From NCBI RefSeq assembly GCF_933775445.1, contig NC_065876.1:9176001-9240000 (forward strand): a DNA stretch of 64,000 bases. Reading direction: 5' to 3'. The notes under the pieces are model-generated. The model worked only from the letters and a program-made list of their open reading frames with translations, did not search any database and had not been told where the DNA came from. The position numbers and the translations under genes were made by a program. The DNA comes from Argentina anserina (lineage: Eukaryota > Streptophyta > Magnoliopsida > Rosales > Rosaceae). Positions 48,833-59,752 of the stretch are shown here, one piece after another (positions within the stretch are counted from its first letter, which is position 1; every line of letters begins with the position of its first letter).

Positions 48833-48937
48833 AGTTGGGAAGTTGTTAATAATAGATTACCGAGAACGATCGGTAAAAGAAATTTCCATCCAAGATTTGA
48901 TAGTTGGTCCATTCTTAGCCTCGGCAAAGTCCATCTA
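48833..48937 (-). pseudogene. ndhA: ndhA C-terminal fragment of plastid origin
   Basis: The minus strand reads [20 protein letters not shown], continuing to [11 protein letters not shown]. This is the C-terminal end of the plastid NADH dehydrogenase subunit A (ndhA). Only about 35 codons match, with a few substitutions, and neither flank matches ndhA. It is therefore a short nuclear plastid DNA insertion (NUPT), not a gene. It lies about 400 bases downstream of the cyclin-binding gene. Confidence 0.75.
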
Positions 48938-48999
48938 GTCTTTCTTCACTTCATTCTCATGTCTGTCATTGCCTGCCAAAAAATAATTCTTTCAACAAA

Positions 49000-49291
49000 G
49001 ATGTGATTGGAAGATGCCCGGAAAAGAGCGCATCTTAAAAGTCTCGCAGGAAAGATAGGTGCCGAATTGATCCGAGGTTGCAAGATAACACCACCAGTAA
49101 TTGAAATTGCTAGACCGCTAATCCATAGAATGGGAAACCTTGGAATTAGAAGACCAGAGCAATGTTCCCTTCATGCAATCCAATATAATTATACAAGTGC
49201 AGAATGAGCAGGCCTCACAATTAACTAGATCCATAATACAAGGATGAACAGAATCAAGGTACAAGGTAAACATCTGGTCTATGTAAGATAA
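49000..49291. other. Intergenic or TFB5 3' region
   Basis: Probably the 3' untranslated region of the minus-strand TFB5 gene. A 66-codon plus-strand frame at 49007-49207 has no recognisable domain. Confidence 0.3.
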
Positions 49292-51020
49292 TCAAGCAGG
49301 CTTCTCGTATGAATTCTGGTCTCTAAACTCTGAAATGGCGCTTCTTATCATTTCTGCTGCATGGGGCTGCACAAACAGGTGAGTGCCATCCAAGATGTGG
49401 ATATGAACTTTTGTGAAGTAGGCAGTGAATTGTTGTAAATTGATGATGAATTGCGCCATTGGTATGTCACTACCACAAGGGAAATTCAGATGCTTTCAGG
49501 GACAGAAGATAGCTTGCCCAAGAAAACTAGGCATCTCAAATTACTCTTTTATAAATAACTCTACTGCTTGAATTCTCTGTTTATATGAACTTAAATGTGA
49601 GGCTTAAACAATACATATCACTAAAAATAACCTAGTCTCGATTGCTTCCGTAGCATAGAGATAAAACGAACCTAATGTGAGGCTTAAAATGTTAATGTGA
49701 TATATAACAGCAACCAGATGGGATCGGAATGTGATTTCCAGACGGTTCAAAAGTAAACCCTCACTTTGAACTCAAAAACACTACTCTGGTGACAGAAATA
49801 GTTTTTAGGTAATATAAAAGACGCTGAACTCAAAATCACTATCGGCCCCAATGAGTTCTTAGGCAATACAAAAAAATGCACACACAATATGAAGCAGGAG
49901 CAATCAAAACCTGATGTCCTCATAGCAATTTTGGTTTTGAAAAATCACAGAACACACAAATGGTGTCTTAACAAGAGATAAATAGTTTTTTTGGTGGACT
50001 TATGCATCAGTCTTACCTTTTCACCCTAGGTAGCCAAGGAAACAAGACTCTTAAGGCTCACATATAGGTCCTGAAAGGCTGAAACCCTATGTTACATCAA
50101 GGGAAAGATATCCTAGTCCTGAACAGGGAAATTCGAACAATGGCAACTCTGCCTTAGAACCATCATATCAGACCAGAAAAGATTCAGGACATACAGTGAC
50201 AATCAGTTGAAGACCTAATAATTGCATTTTCTTGTATTTCTCATTTACGTGAGTTCAATCAAACTTTTCGTGTCATTGACCATTATAGATCAACAGATAA
50301 ATAGCCCAAAATTGGTACATGCATCTTACCGGGAGATAAACAATCCCTTAGTGGCATTCACCATTATGGATCATCAACCTTGAAATTCTTCAACTGCAAA
50401 GCAAAAACAATGGATGAGAACAACATACTTTGCTTACTAAAACAGCATACTTTGTTGTTACCAACTCCAACAAGAGAATGGGTCCGAAGAACACAAAACA
50501 GCATCCTGTAATCTACGGATAGTAGTTATTTACTGAATAAGATTAGGACATCATCAACAATGCACCCGATTCTCCTCCCATGTTCACATTCGACCAGTAA
50601 TCATGAAGAACTAAAGCCATTTTAATATAACCCATAAAAAAGAGTTTTACACCACACATGAAGAACCTGAATTGAACAATTAAGAACCAAAATTTTGAGA
50701 AAATGAGACAAACACAACGACTTCAGTGCAAAGATAATCAATACCAGTCTCTTATCTCTACAGATGCTAAGAAATACAACACAAAACATGGGCATATTAT
50801 TAAACCAATTCCATCCCAGAAGAACAAACTCATTTCACACAATAATCAAACTCAATTACACAACCAAACAGCTCTTCAGGTAAACCCAAGTCCCCAAAAG
50901 CCATAAAGTCGAAGACAAATTACTTGAGATCCAAACAAGATTGAATCTTGAAGTTGAAATACCTACCTCTGACTCTCGGTTGTAGAGCCGTCCGGAGTTT
51001 CCGTGACAAAAAACTCTATG
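49292..51020 (-). CDS. TFB5: TFIIH subunit TFB5 (TTDA)
   Basis: A minus-strand gene: a non-coding exon about 51020-50967 ending in a GTAGGT donor, then an exon 50393-50330 with the ATG at 50364-50362 (MVNATKGLFIS), then coding exon 49469-49292 to the stop. The protein is 70 residues, as in Arabidopsis from memory. DIPMAQFIINL, HILDGTHLFVQPHAAEMIR and SAISEFRDQNSYEKPA are well conserved. TFB5 stabilises TFIIH for transcription and nucleotide excision repair. In the middle (residues 24-35) NLQQFTAYFTKVHIH replaces the expected NLNAS-PASQKFIIH. The bases still align to the usual codons in a shifted frame, so paired indels are likely. The coding intron is about 860 bases. A TRIM element is inserted right at the start of the first exon. 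Confidence 0.85.
50394..50966 (-). other. TFB5 5' intron
   Basis: Intron between the non-coding first exon and the ATG exon, from a GTAGGT donor to a TTTGCAG acceptor. AT-rich, no other feature seen. Confidence 0.6.
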
Positions 51021-51025
51021 CTATG

Positions 51026-52071
51026 TGTCACGGACCTAGCCATTCGGCTGCCACACTTGGTTCATGCGTCGCTCCATCCCCATGGAGCCAGCATTATCCA
51101 ATGGGACAATGCATTGGTTTCGCCCTGCCTTTGGCTCATCAGGGGATCGGCTCCAGACCCTGACCAGTGTGTAGGGCGGCCAACTCCCTTCTACGACGTT
51201 AAATCCCCGACTAGCGACAAGCTCTCCGAATTGAACCGGGTCGGTCTGCCTAAACCCCTCGGAAGGAGCAGCCATATATCTCCCACACCTTCTGGCCTTA
51301 AAGCAATCCCATGTATGCATGAAGCACATTTAACCAGCGATACCCACAGTAGACACTCCCGAAAACGGGACATGACATCCTCCCCCACCAAACTTGGTGT
51401 ATGTTCTCGTACACGGCATCCCCACTTACGGCCCACGTATCCCTTGTACGCCTGCGATGCCTAGAGCGATGAAAACGAGTTCCCAAAGATCGCCCAACAA
51501 TGACTTCGCGTCAGATCTCTTGTCCTGGACTTTGCCACGGATCCTCTCGTCCGGTCCTCCCCTGGAGGCGACCCTGCCTACTCGACTCCCCCGCGGAGCC
51601 CCCCATATCTTGGGGACACGGCAACACGTGTGAGCGCTTGGCGAACACAACGAAAACGATGTTGAGGCAGCTCTGATACCACTTGTCACGGATCTAACCA
51701 TTCGGCTGCCACACTTGGTCCATGCAGCGCTCCATCCCCATGCAGTGCTCCATCCCCATGCAACGCTCCATCCCCATGGAGCCAGCCTTATCCAACGAGG
51801 CAATGCACTGGTTTTGTCCTGCCTTGGGCTCATCAGGGGATCGGCTCCAGACCCCGACCAGTGTGTAGGGTGCCCAACTCCCTTCTTCGACGTTAAGTCC
51901 CCGACTAGCGACAAGCTCTCCAAATTGAACCGGGTCGGTCTGTCTGAACTCCTCGGAAGGAGCAGCCATATATCTCCCACACCTTCTGGCCTTGGAGCAA
52001 TCCCACGTATGCATGAAGCACATTTAACAAGCGATGCCCACAGTAGACACTCCCGAAAACGGGACGTGACA
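51026..52071 (-). mobile_element. TRIM/short LTR retrotransposon, 1046 bp
   Basis: Two LTRs, 51026-51377 (352 bp) and 51684-52071 (388 bp), read TGTCACGGA... to ...GACATGACA/GACGTGACA. They are flanked by a perfect 5-bp duplication CTATG (51021-51025 and 52072-52076). On the minus strand a perfect 12-base primer site for initiator tRNA-Met, TGGTATCAGAGC (51670-51681), follows the 5' LTR and a polypurine tract TGGTGGGGGAGGA (51378-51390) precedes the 3' LTR. The 306-bp interior is not coding. GC-rich open frames in the LTRs (for example 51003-51464) are not genes. The LTRs differ by two extra 18-bp units. It is inserted in the same orientation as TFB5, at its 5' end. Confidence 0.95.
51720..51780. 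repeat. 18-bp tandem triplication within one LTR
   Basis: GCGCTCCATCCCCATGCA-like units occur three times in a row in the right LTR (51725-51779) but once in the left LTR (about 51065-51085). This accounts exactly for the 36-base length difference (388 against 352). Confidence 0.85.
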
Positions 52072-52076
52072 CTATG

Positions 52077-52997
52077 CGTACTTACGAATCAGTGAATTTC
52101 TATTAAACACCCTTGCGCAAATTTCACCGGTACCTTTTCTTTTTAGCTTGTAGTTTTTACCTTTGAGTAAATTTCATTTTTGCTCCTGTAGTTTGTCATT
52201 AGCTTCTTTTCTACCTTGGCCACGATTCCGTTTCGTGGTAATTTCACACTTATGGACCAAAGGTATCCATATAATTTGAGCAAAAAATGAAAGATGGATG
52301 CATACACCATTGGTCTTTAGCCTGATATGAATCATATGATGGTGGCTTTTGTGACTTCTTTCTGATCAAGGTGTAAGGTGCAGTAACTTCCGTTAAAAAA
52401 TCATTGTTAAAATCGGCACATCATTTGGGTAACAATTTGTAAATTGTAATAGGTGATCTTCGGATTCTTTAACTTACCTGAGGTTGTGCATCTTTTCAAT
52501 TAATTGAAATTTTCCATGATTGATTGGTGGATTTAAGGTCTGGTGATTTTTTGTTTCTGTCAGAGCTTTTAGTTCTGCGAAAATGCGTATCATTCTTAAT
52601 CACCATGTTAATCTTGTATGTCATACAAACTTCATGAGTATGCATCAGCTTAAAATGCATGCAGTAAAGAGTTGTTCATCACACATACAAAAATGAAAAC
52701 AGAAAAGAACCGTCTGCATAAATAGATTTATTCAACAAATCTAGATTGCTTCAACCTGACAACCTAAGAATACTAAGATTACATAATCATGAATTCTTGA
52801 ACTACAGCTACAAGGGGTTGAAAAGAATGTCACGGAGCTGTACTAAGGAAAACTGCCATCCAATAATTATACAACATCAATGGAAGTCGCATAAATTACA
52901 TCAGTGGTGATGGGAATAGAAGTTGTAAAGAGCAACTTTAGTGGCAACAAACTGAAGAGTTCCTGTAACCAGTCAGTTGATGCAGCAATTGTCCGTG
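52077..52997. other. Intergenic DNA, former TFB5 promoter and CNIH 3' region
   Basis: The sequence next to the TRIM is where the TFB5 promoter would have been before insertion. The part nearer 52700-52997 is the likely 3' untranslated region of the cornichon gene. No clear additional gene. Confidence 0.35.
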
Positions 52998-55035
52998 TTA
53001 CTCGTGGTCTTCCAATGCAGTTAGAATCATCCTGCAAGGGTGGGTAAAAAAATATGGGTAAGCTGTATTAAGCATACATCCAATGAATAATTCAAGGAAG
53101 ACGTTCTTAGCCACAGTACCAGAATATCGAGAGAAAGAGAAGGAAAACAAGATAGAAGAGTTTGAAGAGTCGTTGCTTCTTCTCTTTGGGGAGCATATTG
53201 AATATCTCAGTAACATCAACGAGGTGCCTGTTACTCATATACCTACTCAGAAAGAGGAGAAATTTAGTAAGATTCTAAACTCGAGATAAAACAAACCTTA
53301 GGTCATGAGAGCACATTCAGTAATTCACAGCACCAAGACATGATAAACTACAAAACCATCATCTAGTCTAAGATTCATGGAAATATCAGGTATTATCCAT
53401 GCCACTTGGGTCAAAAAATTATCTACCAGCTTGTGTCAGATGTGCATCAACAAAACAAGTGATAGTGTAAGCATGCTTGGAGCAGCGTTGTAAGATGGAC
53501 ACATATTGTAAATCATCTGTAAGACTGTAACAAGACCTAGGCCCCAGCCCCCTAAAAGAAATATAGCAAGTTATTTTGTAATTGCTGCCAGTCCTTGCAT
53601 ATGTAGGTTTAAATTGTAGTCTGTTGTCAGTACCAACGGCACCAAAATAAGACAATTCCAACACAAAAATGGAAGCAGAAAGGAATTAATTTAAATAGTT
53701 TAAAATTTATTAGACATCTCTATGATAATTCTTCACTCGCTCACCACTTACCTTTAGCATTTAAGTATTATTTGCTTCTTATTTAATTTACCCCTTCAAT
53801 GATTTCTAGTCTACTACTATTGTTGCATATTCTTGGTGCTGATAAACCTTGGTTGGTTTGGGGACTCTTTATAATACTCTTCTTCATCTTTTCCTACTGT
53901 TTTTCTAACAACTTTACAGTAATCAAAATAAGAAAGCATCAATTCATATGTAATGCAACTAGACTTACAGTGTCACGTTATAATAGAGGTATGGACCAGT
54001 AAATAATGCCATGATCCAATGCCCTGTTACAAGATAGATGGCACCTAATACTCCTTCTGTGATGTACTCGGGTAAAATCACTCTGTTAATCCGTGTTGAA
54101 GAGTCATAAGGGTTGATATAATCAAACTCTAGATCTGCTAAGCACATCAGCTGCAACAATTTTAGAAGTATAAGATTCAGTTTTGATATAAGGCATGTAC
54201 CAGAGTGGCACAAACAAAACGCAGAAACAGATACTATATACTCAATCAAACCATGGCCGTTATAGTTACACTATTCCTAACATAATCAGATTATCTTCAC
54301 AGCAGCAATAAATCAATTTCTATCATTGCCACTACCATCACCTAATACAAGCTGAAATGGTGTTAAGCACCTCAACATGCATGTTACAAGTTGACAGCAT
54401 GGAATTTGCCTATTTAAGTCTAATCAAACTGCCAAATTGGTATCAAAGACACCTTCATCTTATTTTGACCTAAAGTACTTTATTTTCACAATGCTACTGC
54501 TTTGTTAGATTCTAGGAACTTCTTTCAATAGCTCCTCCCTTCTCCGTGGTAATTGGTTTCAGCTCCAACCTAATGTGCTAGTTGGTAATCAATTTCAATC
54601 TATATATCCAAGAAAACATCTGCCATTACTGATTGCGAGATCGCAAGCACTCATACACAACAAACTCAGAAGCTTTCAAAGAATGACATATCACATATGA
54701 TGTTTATGACAGCAAGCTCATTGAAATAAAACAATACGTAATTCTTAACACCTACTTGTTAATTCTGATCACCAAAAAATAAATAAAAAAATCAAACTTT
54801 AGCACATACACACCTCTCTATACTGAAACTAGTTCTAGTAAGCAAGAAACTATTTCCTTTTTCTGATTAAGCTTCAAGAATAGAATACAAACTGTGATTA
54901 ACAATGAACTGGTAATAAATTGAGACAGAGATTTGAATGAGGAGTTAAAGGGGATTGACCCACCTGGAAAACAACAAGAGCGAGAAGGGCAATAAGGAGG
55001 AAGAAGGAGATGAGCCAAACATAAAGATCCCCCAT
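52998..55035 (-). CDS. Cornichon family cargo receptor
   Basis: Four minus-strand exons join to 136 residues: 55035-54964, 54150-53969, 53242-53120 and 53031-52998. It starts MGDLYVWLISFFLLIALLAL, the first transmembrane segment, and contains CLADLEFDYINPYDSSTRIN, the conserved cornichon signature. GHWIMALFTGPYLYYN leads into RHLVDVTEIFNMLPKEKKQR and the C-terminal membrane segment YLVFLLFLSIFWMILTA, ending LEDHE. Length agrees with plant cornichon homologues (about 135-140). The family sorts membrane proteins into COPII vesicles at the ER. All splice sites are GT-AG, with no lesion. The start is the first Met and opens the first membrane segment. Confidence 0.95.
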
Positions 55036-56074
55036 GTATATCCCTCTTTCTGTTTTCTCTAATCTTTCCCAGTCTGTGTTCCAATTTATGGCAGAACGAA
55101 TGAGATGGGAAGACAGAGGTTCACGCGCCGCTACGTGTGGCAGGGGATCGGAGAAGAGTGTTCCTGTTTTTGATTTGGGAAGGTCGGAGGAGACTCGAAG
55201 ACGGCAGAGTCAAGCCAACGCGGTGGCCCGAGGATTAACAAAGCGCAAAAGATCTAAATTATATATACGAAACGAAATAAAGGCCCATAAAAAACTATGA
55301 ATGGATGCCTTGCTCAATGAAGAAGCAAACAACCGAATCATCCAACAAAAACCTAATTAATTAGGGATGTAAACTCAAGCCCGCCCCTAATCGAAAATAA
55401 AATGAAGCTCGTACAACGCAGACTACATGTGTGTCAACTCGATAATGTATACAAAGATATACATCAAACTCGAACAAACGGTTGAAGAAAACAAGTCGAG
55501 TTTTAAATGTAAACAGCTACGTACGTGAGGTCGACGCATTGTGTTCGTGGAAGTTGAAAACCATGAGATGGATTTGAATTTGGTAAGAAGTTTGGCTTGC
55601 TTAGGTATCAGTTGATCATACATCTCAACTTATCAATGTTCAATTGTATCGGATACAAATCATTCCACTAAAGCTTGAATGTCCATGCGAGCAAGGAAAG
55701 CCACATTTAGATCGAGCTTGTTTCAGTTGTTTGTGTAGATGTCTTAGCTAGCGAGGGTAAGCATGGTGCGTACAACGTTGGGATGGTTTTGAGTGATTCT
55801 ATCTATAATGACTTAATTACTTGAATAACAATGGATGAAGTACATAATTAAACGGAAATAACAAATTAGAGGGTGGTGAAATTAAAGACACTCCTTAAGA
55901 ACTACCTAGCTGGGATCGGGTTTCTGTTTGTTAGTTAACCCCGATCAACATTTGACAACTGGATCTTACATTTCTTTGGCAGAAACACAACAACAAAGAG
56001 GTTTAAACTTACATGCATATACACATGCGCACCTACATATATCAAATGTATGAACTTAACGTACAAAAGAGAAA
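55036..56074. other. Cornichon promoter and intergenic DNA
   Basis: Upstream of the cornichon ATG is mixed-composition sequence, including a GC-rich patch at 55120-55230 that may be its leader and promoter. Beyond 55300 is AT-rich sequence with no gene seen. Confidence 0.4.
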
Positions 56075-56783
56075 TTACAGCAAGAAATCCATTAACATTA
56101 TCAATGGAAGTGGAGAATTGAGTTTCTCCCTTGCATCCTCTGAGCAATTCGAAGGAGTTCTGCCACTGTTGGATGAAACGGCAGCTGAACCTGATGAATT
56201 TGAGCACAAGAAAAAATTTCTAGATCCCAACTTTATCAACTTCTCATCTGCCTTTAAGCCTGTAGTAACCCAAATCCATCTCTCGTTAAAAATTGTCACT
56301 ACAAATCAAATTAAGGCCAAACTTTCAAAGCAAATAACAAAATGCGTATGAGAATTTTCAAGAAATATCGCTAAAAACTAATTTTCATGTTCACGAAGGA
56401 TCGATGAATCTTAATTTCTTGTGACATGATAACTTACTCTCCAGACTGAACTGTGAGTAGTGAAGCTCGAATCTGTGCGGATCCGTGTCCTTCACCAAAG
56501 GCCTTCTCTTCTCCTCGACGTAAATATCTACCGCTGACTTTATCAAATCATTGACCGTGTTCTCCGGCGACATCACCACTTGCACGGGCCCCAGGCTCCT
56601 CTCTATCGTCACATTCAGAAGCAGCTTCGTCAAACGGTGCTGTGAGTACCCCGGGCGGGTCTCCGGAGCCTTCCAGAGCCTCCCGGGGACGGAGATGAGG
56701 CCTCCCCGTCGGCGTACGAGGTTAGTGTGCCTCTCGGGTGGGAAAGTCTGAAGTGTCCTATCGGGAACGGCCGGAGGACACAT
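56075..56783 (-). CDS. At4g22758-like protein (DUF7054), short form
   Basis: Two minus-strand exons (56783-56438 and 56259-56075) join to 176 residues. The N-terminal part has Arg/Pro-rich sequence (FPPERHTNLVRRRGGLISVPG). From about 52 the conserved domain reads LTKLLLNVTIERSLGPVQVV, then MSPENTVNDLIKSAVDIYVEEKRRPL, then RFELHYSQFSLESLKADEKL and LGSRNFFLC. This is the DUF7054 domain, a ubiquitin-like fold region found in plant proteins named after At4g22758. Its function is unknown. The C-terminus is a Ser/Asn-rich tail. The gene is a close paralogue of the one at 59753-61576, same strand, about 3 kb away. The reading frame is unbroken. Confidence 0.85.
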
Positions 56784-57361
56784 GTTTCGCCCTTAAAACT
56801 GTGACCGGGGATGGATCATATATAGCTGGCTAGTAAGAACTAAGAACCATGTGTGCATATGCGAAGTGTTTGTGGAGATGTTTGTATTAGGTTTCGATGC
56901 TTTGTGAGATGAAATTTCGAGTAGTGTGGAGGGTTTCAGAGAGTTAGAAACGTACGTCCAAGGTTCTATATTGCATAGTATGTATTGAAGATGAGCGAGC
57001 ACGAAGCTTCGCAGAAGCTAAGGGCTGTTTGGGAGCCCCCGAATTGGATAGATTACAAAAGAGAAACAAGCTAGCAAAACAGTCTACTTCTATGGAACTG
57101 AAAGTCCATTAAGGAGAGTCAAGTCAATCTAGGCCTGCAATATCTCATTGAGATCGATAAAACGTCACTAACGAGCACGTACATGATTGCATGAAAAATA
57201 CGAAGGCTGCTTCTTTCTTCGAGCATCAAGAGCCCAATTAACCACACATTTCAATATAGCTGATTAGCATATATAAGCAGATTGCCAGATTGAGATAATT
57301 TTATATTCAACTAATTGAGTAAATACAAGGATATTGATTTGAACTTGAAATCTCAACTCAT
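56784..57361. other. Short intergenic stretch
   Basis: Upstream region of the short DUF7054 gene. Pyrimidine/purine-mixed sequence with no clear TATA box and no other feature. Confidence 0.3.
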
Positions 57362-58877
57362 TACTACATCAGAAAATGCAACAGGTCCAAAACAATTATC
57401 TGATATGAATAGTTACCGGTGTGTATCAAACCATTATCTGATGAAAATAATCAGATAACGGTGAAAAAACTATTGTGTGACTAGATAGACAATTAACGTT
57501 TTGAAAACAACATTGTAAAAAATTCAGCAGATGTCAAACCATGCCTATGCGCAGCACATGCATGGCATGCCATGCGTCATGCGCAACATTGACACAACGA
57601 AGTTATAGAATCATCATAGAATTTGCACAATTTGCACAACGAGTAGGTAAGAAACTACCTTGTGTAACTAAGATTTGGATAGCTTCACACAACTAATATT
57701 TGATTGGGGAAACACCATTGTTTGACTGAGAATTTTATAGCTATACACAATCATTGTTTGAGGAATAATCATTGTGTGATTACTATTGGCACAACGAGCA
57801 TGCAATTGTCATTGTGTAATTGAGACCTGCATAGCTTCGCCCAACGAATGTTTGGGAAATCACTATTGTCTAATTGAGAATTGTATGAGCTATGCACAAC
57901 CAATGTTCAAGGAATCATCATTGTGTGATTTTGAATTGCACAACGGGTTTGAGTAATATTAGCATTGTGTGATTTTGAATTGCATAACGAATGTGAGTAA
58001 TATGAGCATTGTGTGATTTTGAACTGCACAATGAGTGAGTTATATGAGCATTGTATGATGTGGAATTGCATAGTTTTGCACAACTATTGTTTGAGGAATT
58101 GCCATTGTGTGGTTGAGAATTGAATCACTTCACACAACTCATGTGTAAGGAATTACCATTGTGTGATTTTCAATTATACAACGAGCGCATTGAGAATCAC
58201 CATTGTATGATTTAGCCTTGCATAACAATCAGGAGAATAATCTTGTGTCATTTTTAATTGCACAACAAGTGAGGAAAAAACACCATAGTGTAATGAAGCT
58301 TTGCACAATGGTTGTATGAAGAAGCATTATTGTGTGATGGTTACTTCACATAACCAATTTGAAAGCTTTCTAATTTTACAATAGAAACAAGTGTTCGTTG
58401 TATAATGTATTACAAAAGTATGCACAAAATGATAAAACTTTGGGTCAAATGTAACTCACTAGGGGATAATGAGTGCCAGTTTGAGGTATATGGGGAATTA
58501 ACATACATAGATTAGCTAGACAATAATCACTAAAACCATTGTCTGAATGTAAGAAATATGTAAACTTACGATATATATACATATTATAAGTAAACATTTG
58601 TGTGATATAGTACAAAGCATGCACATCATCATTTTTTTAGTTGTATCCAAATTTGAGTAGCTTGAGGGAATGAGAAATGCAGTTTTTTTCCCGTCAGACA
58701 AAAAGTCATTTTTTATCATTGTGCAATAATTTTCTAGATAAAAATTAACCACCTATACAATTTTGTAGAACAAATAAATAGTAATATTCGTTGTGGAATG
58801 TCTTTTCATCAAGACACAACGAAGATTTTTCATTCGTTTTTACTAAACTGTTGTCTGTTGCACTTTCTGGTGTAGAC
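57362..58877. mobile_element. Decayed CACTA-like element with internal repeat arrays
   Basis: Near the left end (57364-57384) lies CTACATCAGAAAATGCAACA, inverted at 58855-58875 as CTACACCAGAAAGTGCAACA with two or so mismatches. This matches CACTA termini that have lost the outer bases. The interior, about 57580-58350, is a loose array of units reading CATTGTGTGATTTTGAATTGCA-AACGA, about 46 bases apart between 57930 and 58060 and longer elsewhere. No transposase is present. A 3-bp duplication could not be fixed. Confidence 0.6.
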
Positions 58878-59752
58878 AAGCTCACAAATTTTCATCTTCA
58901 CCTATCTTAACTATATCCTCAATTGTAAATATAAATACATTAACTTAGCCATCATTCATTACGAAAAACAAAGACAGCTGTTCACACACCAAATATAACA
59001 TGTAAATGCCGAGTTCATAAGACATCACTTGAGCAATAAATGGAACTATCAAAAAACACAAGTCTTCGTTGTCCATAACAGCTGCATCAAACAATTAGTA
59101 GAATTCATTGACTTAAAATATGAAGTCTAATTACATGTCTTCCCGGCATAATACCCTCTTGGATGAGGCCACACAAATAGTATATGTTGCTTGTATATCA
59201 GTAAGAGAATACGTATGAACAATTGTGATTTCTAATTTAGTTTCGGTTACGATACAAATGATCATCCAATAAGGATATACAAAATCTGCATAAGGATTCA
59301 GAATTGATTGCCAAAAAAGACCACAAGTCGGTTTAGCTCCTATACCGAGCAGCATCGGTACTAGTTTCTGAAGCCTCAGGATTAGTCAAAGGATCACATA
59401 ATAAGGAGCCATTCCAATAATAAATATTGTGAGTCTTCTAGGAATAATACCCTCTTGGATGAGGCCACACAAATAGTATTTGATGCTTCTATATCACTGA
59501 GAGAATACGTAAGAAAAATTGTGATTTCTATTTTAATTTTGGTAACGATACAAATGATCTTCCAATAAGGTTATATTTACAGAATTTGCATAAATCAAAT
59601 TCTTTCTAAAGGTAGAAGAGGAAGTTGATAATCACAATCGCGGTCCGTTGGACATCCACAATAGAGAGGCTTGTTGTAGAGTAACAGGAATAACATTTTG
59701 TGTCACTCTGAAGTCTGTATCTATGGTCCTTTCTTTGTACATAATCTTCTCT
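58878..59752. other. Intergenic DNA with a local duplication
   Basis: Two related blocks, about 59140-59310 and 59432-59605, each hold ATAATACCCTCTTGGATGAGG, a CACACAAATAGTAT block and a GATACAAATGAT block, with offset about 295 bases. This is a diverged tandem duplication, perhaps within the 3' untranslated region of the adjacent DUF7054 gene. No gene seen. Confidence 0.6.

Noticed and set aside
51003..52095. Several long open frames of 80-180 codons in both directions
   Set aside because: All lie in the GC-rich LTRs of the TRIM and repeat between the two LTRs; low stop density explains them.
53083..53289. Plus-strand frame of 68 codons rich in Glu/Lys
   Set aside because: Antisense of cornichon exon 3, whose splicing and protein are clear.
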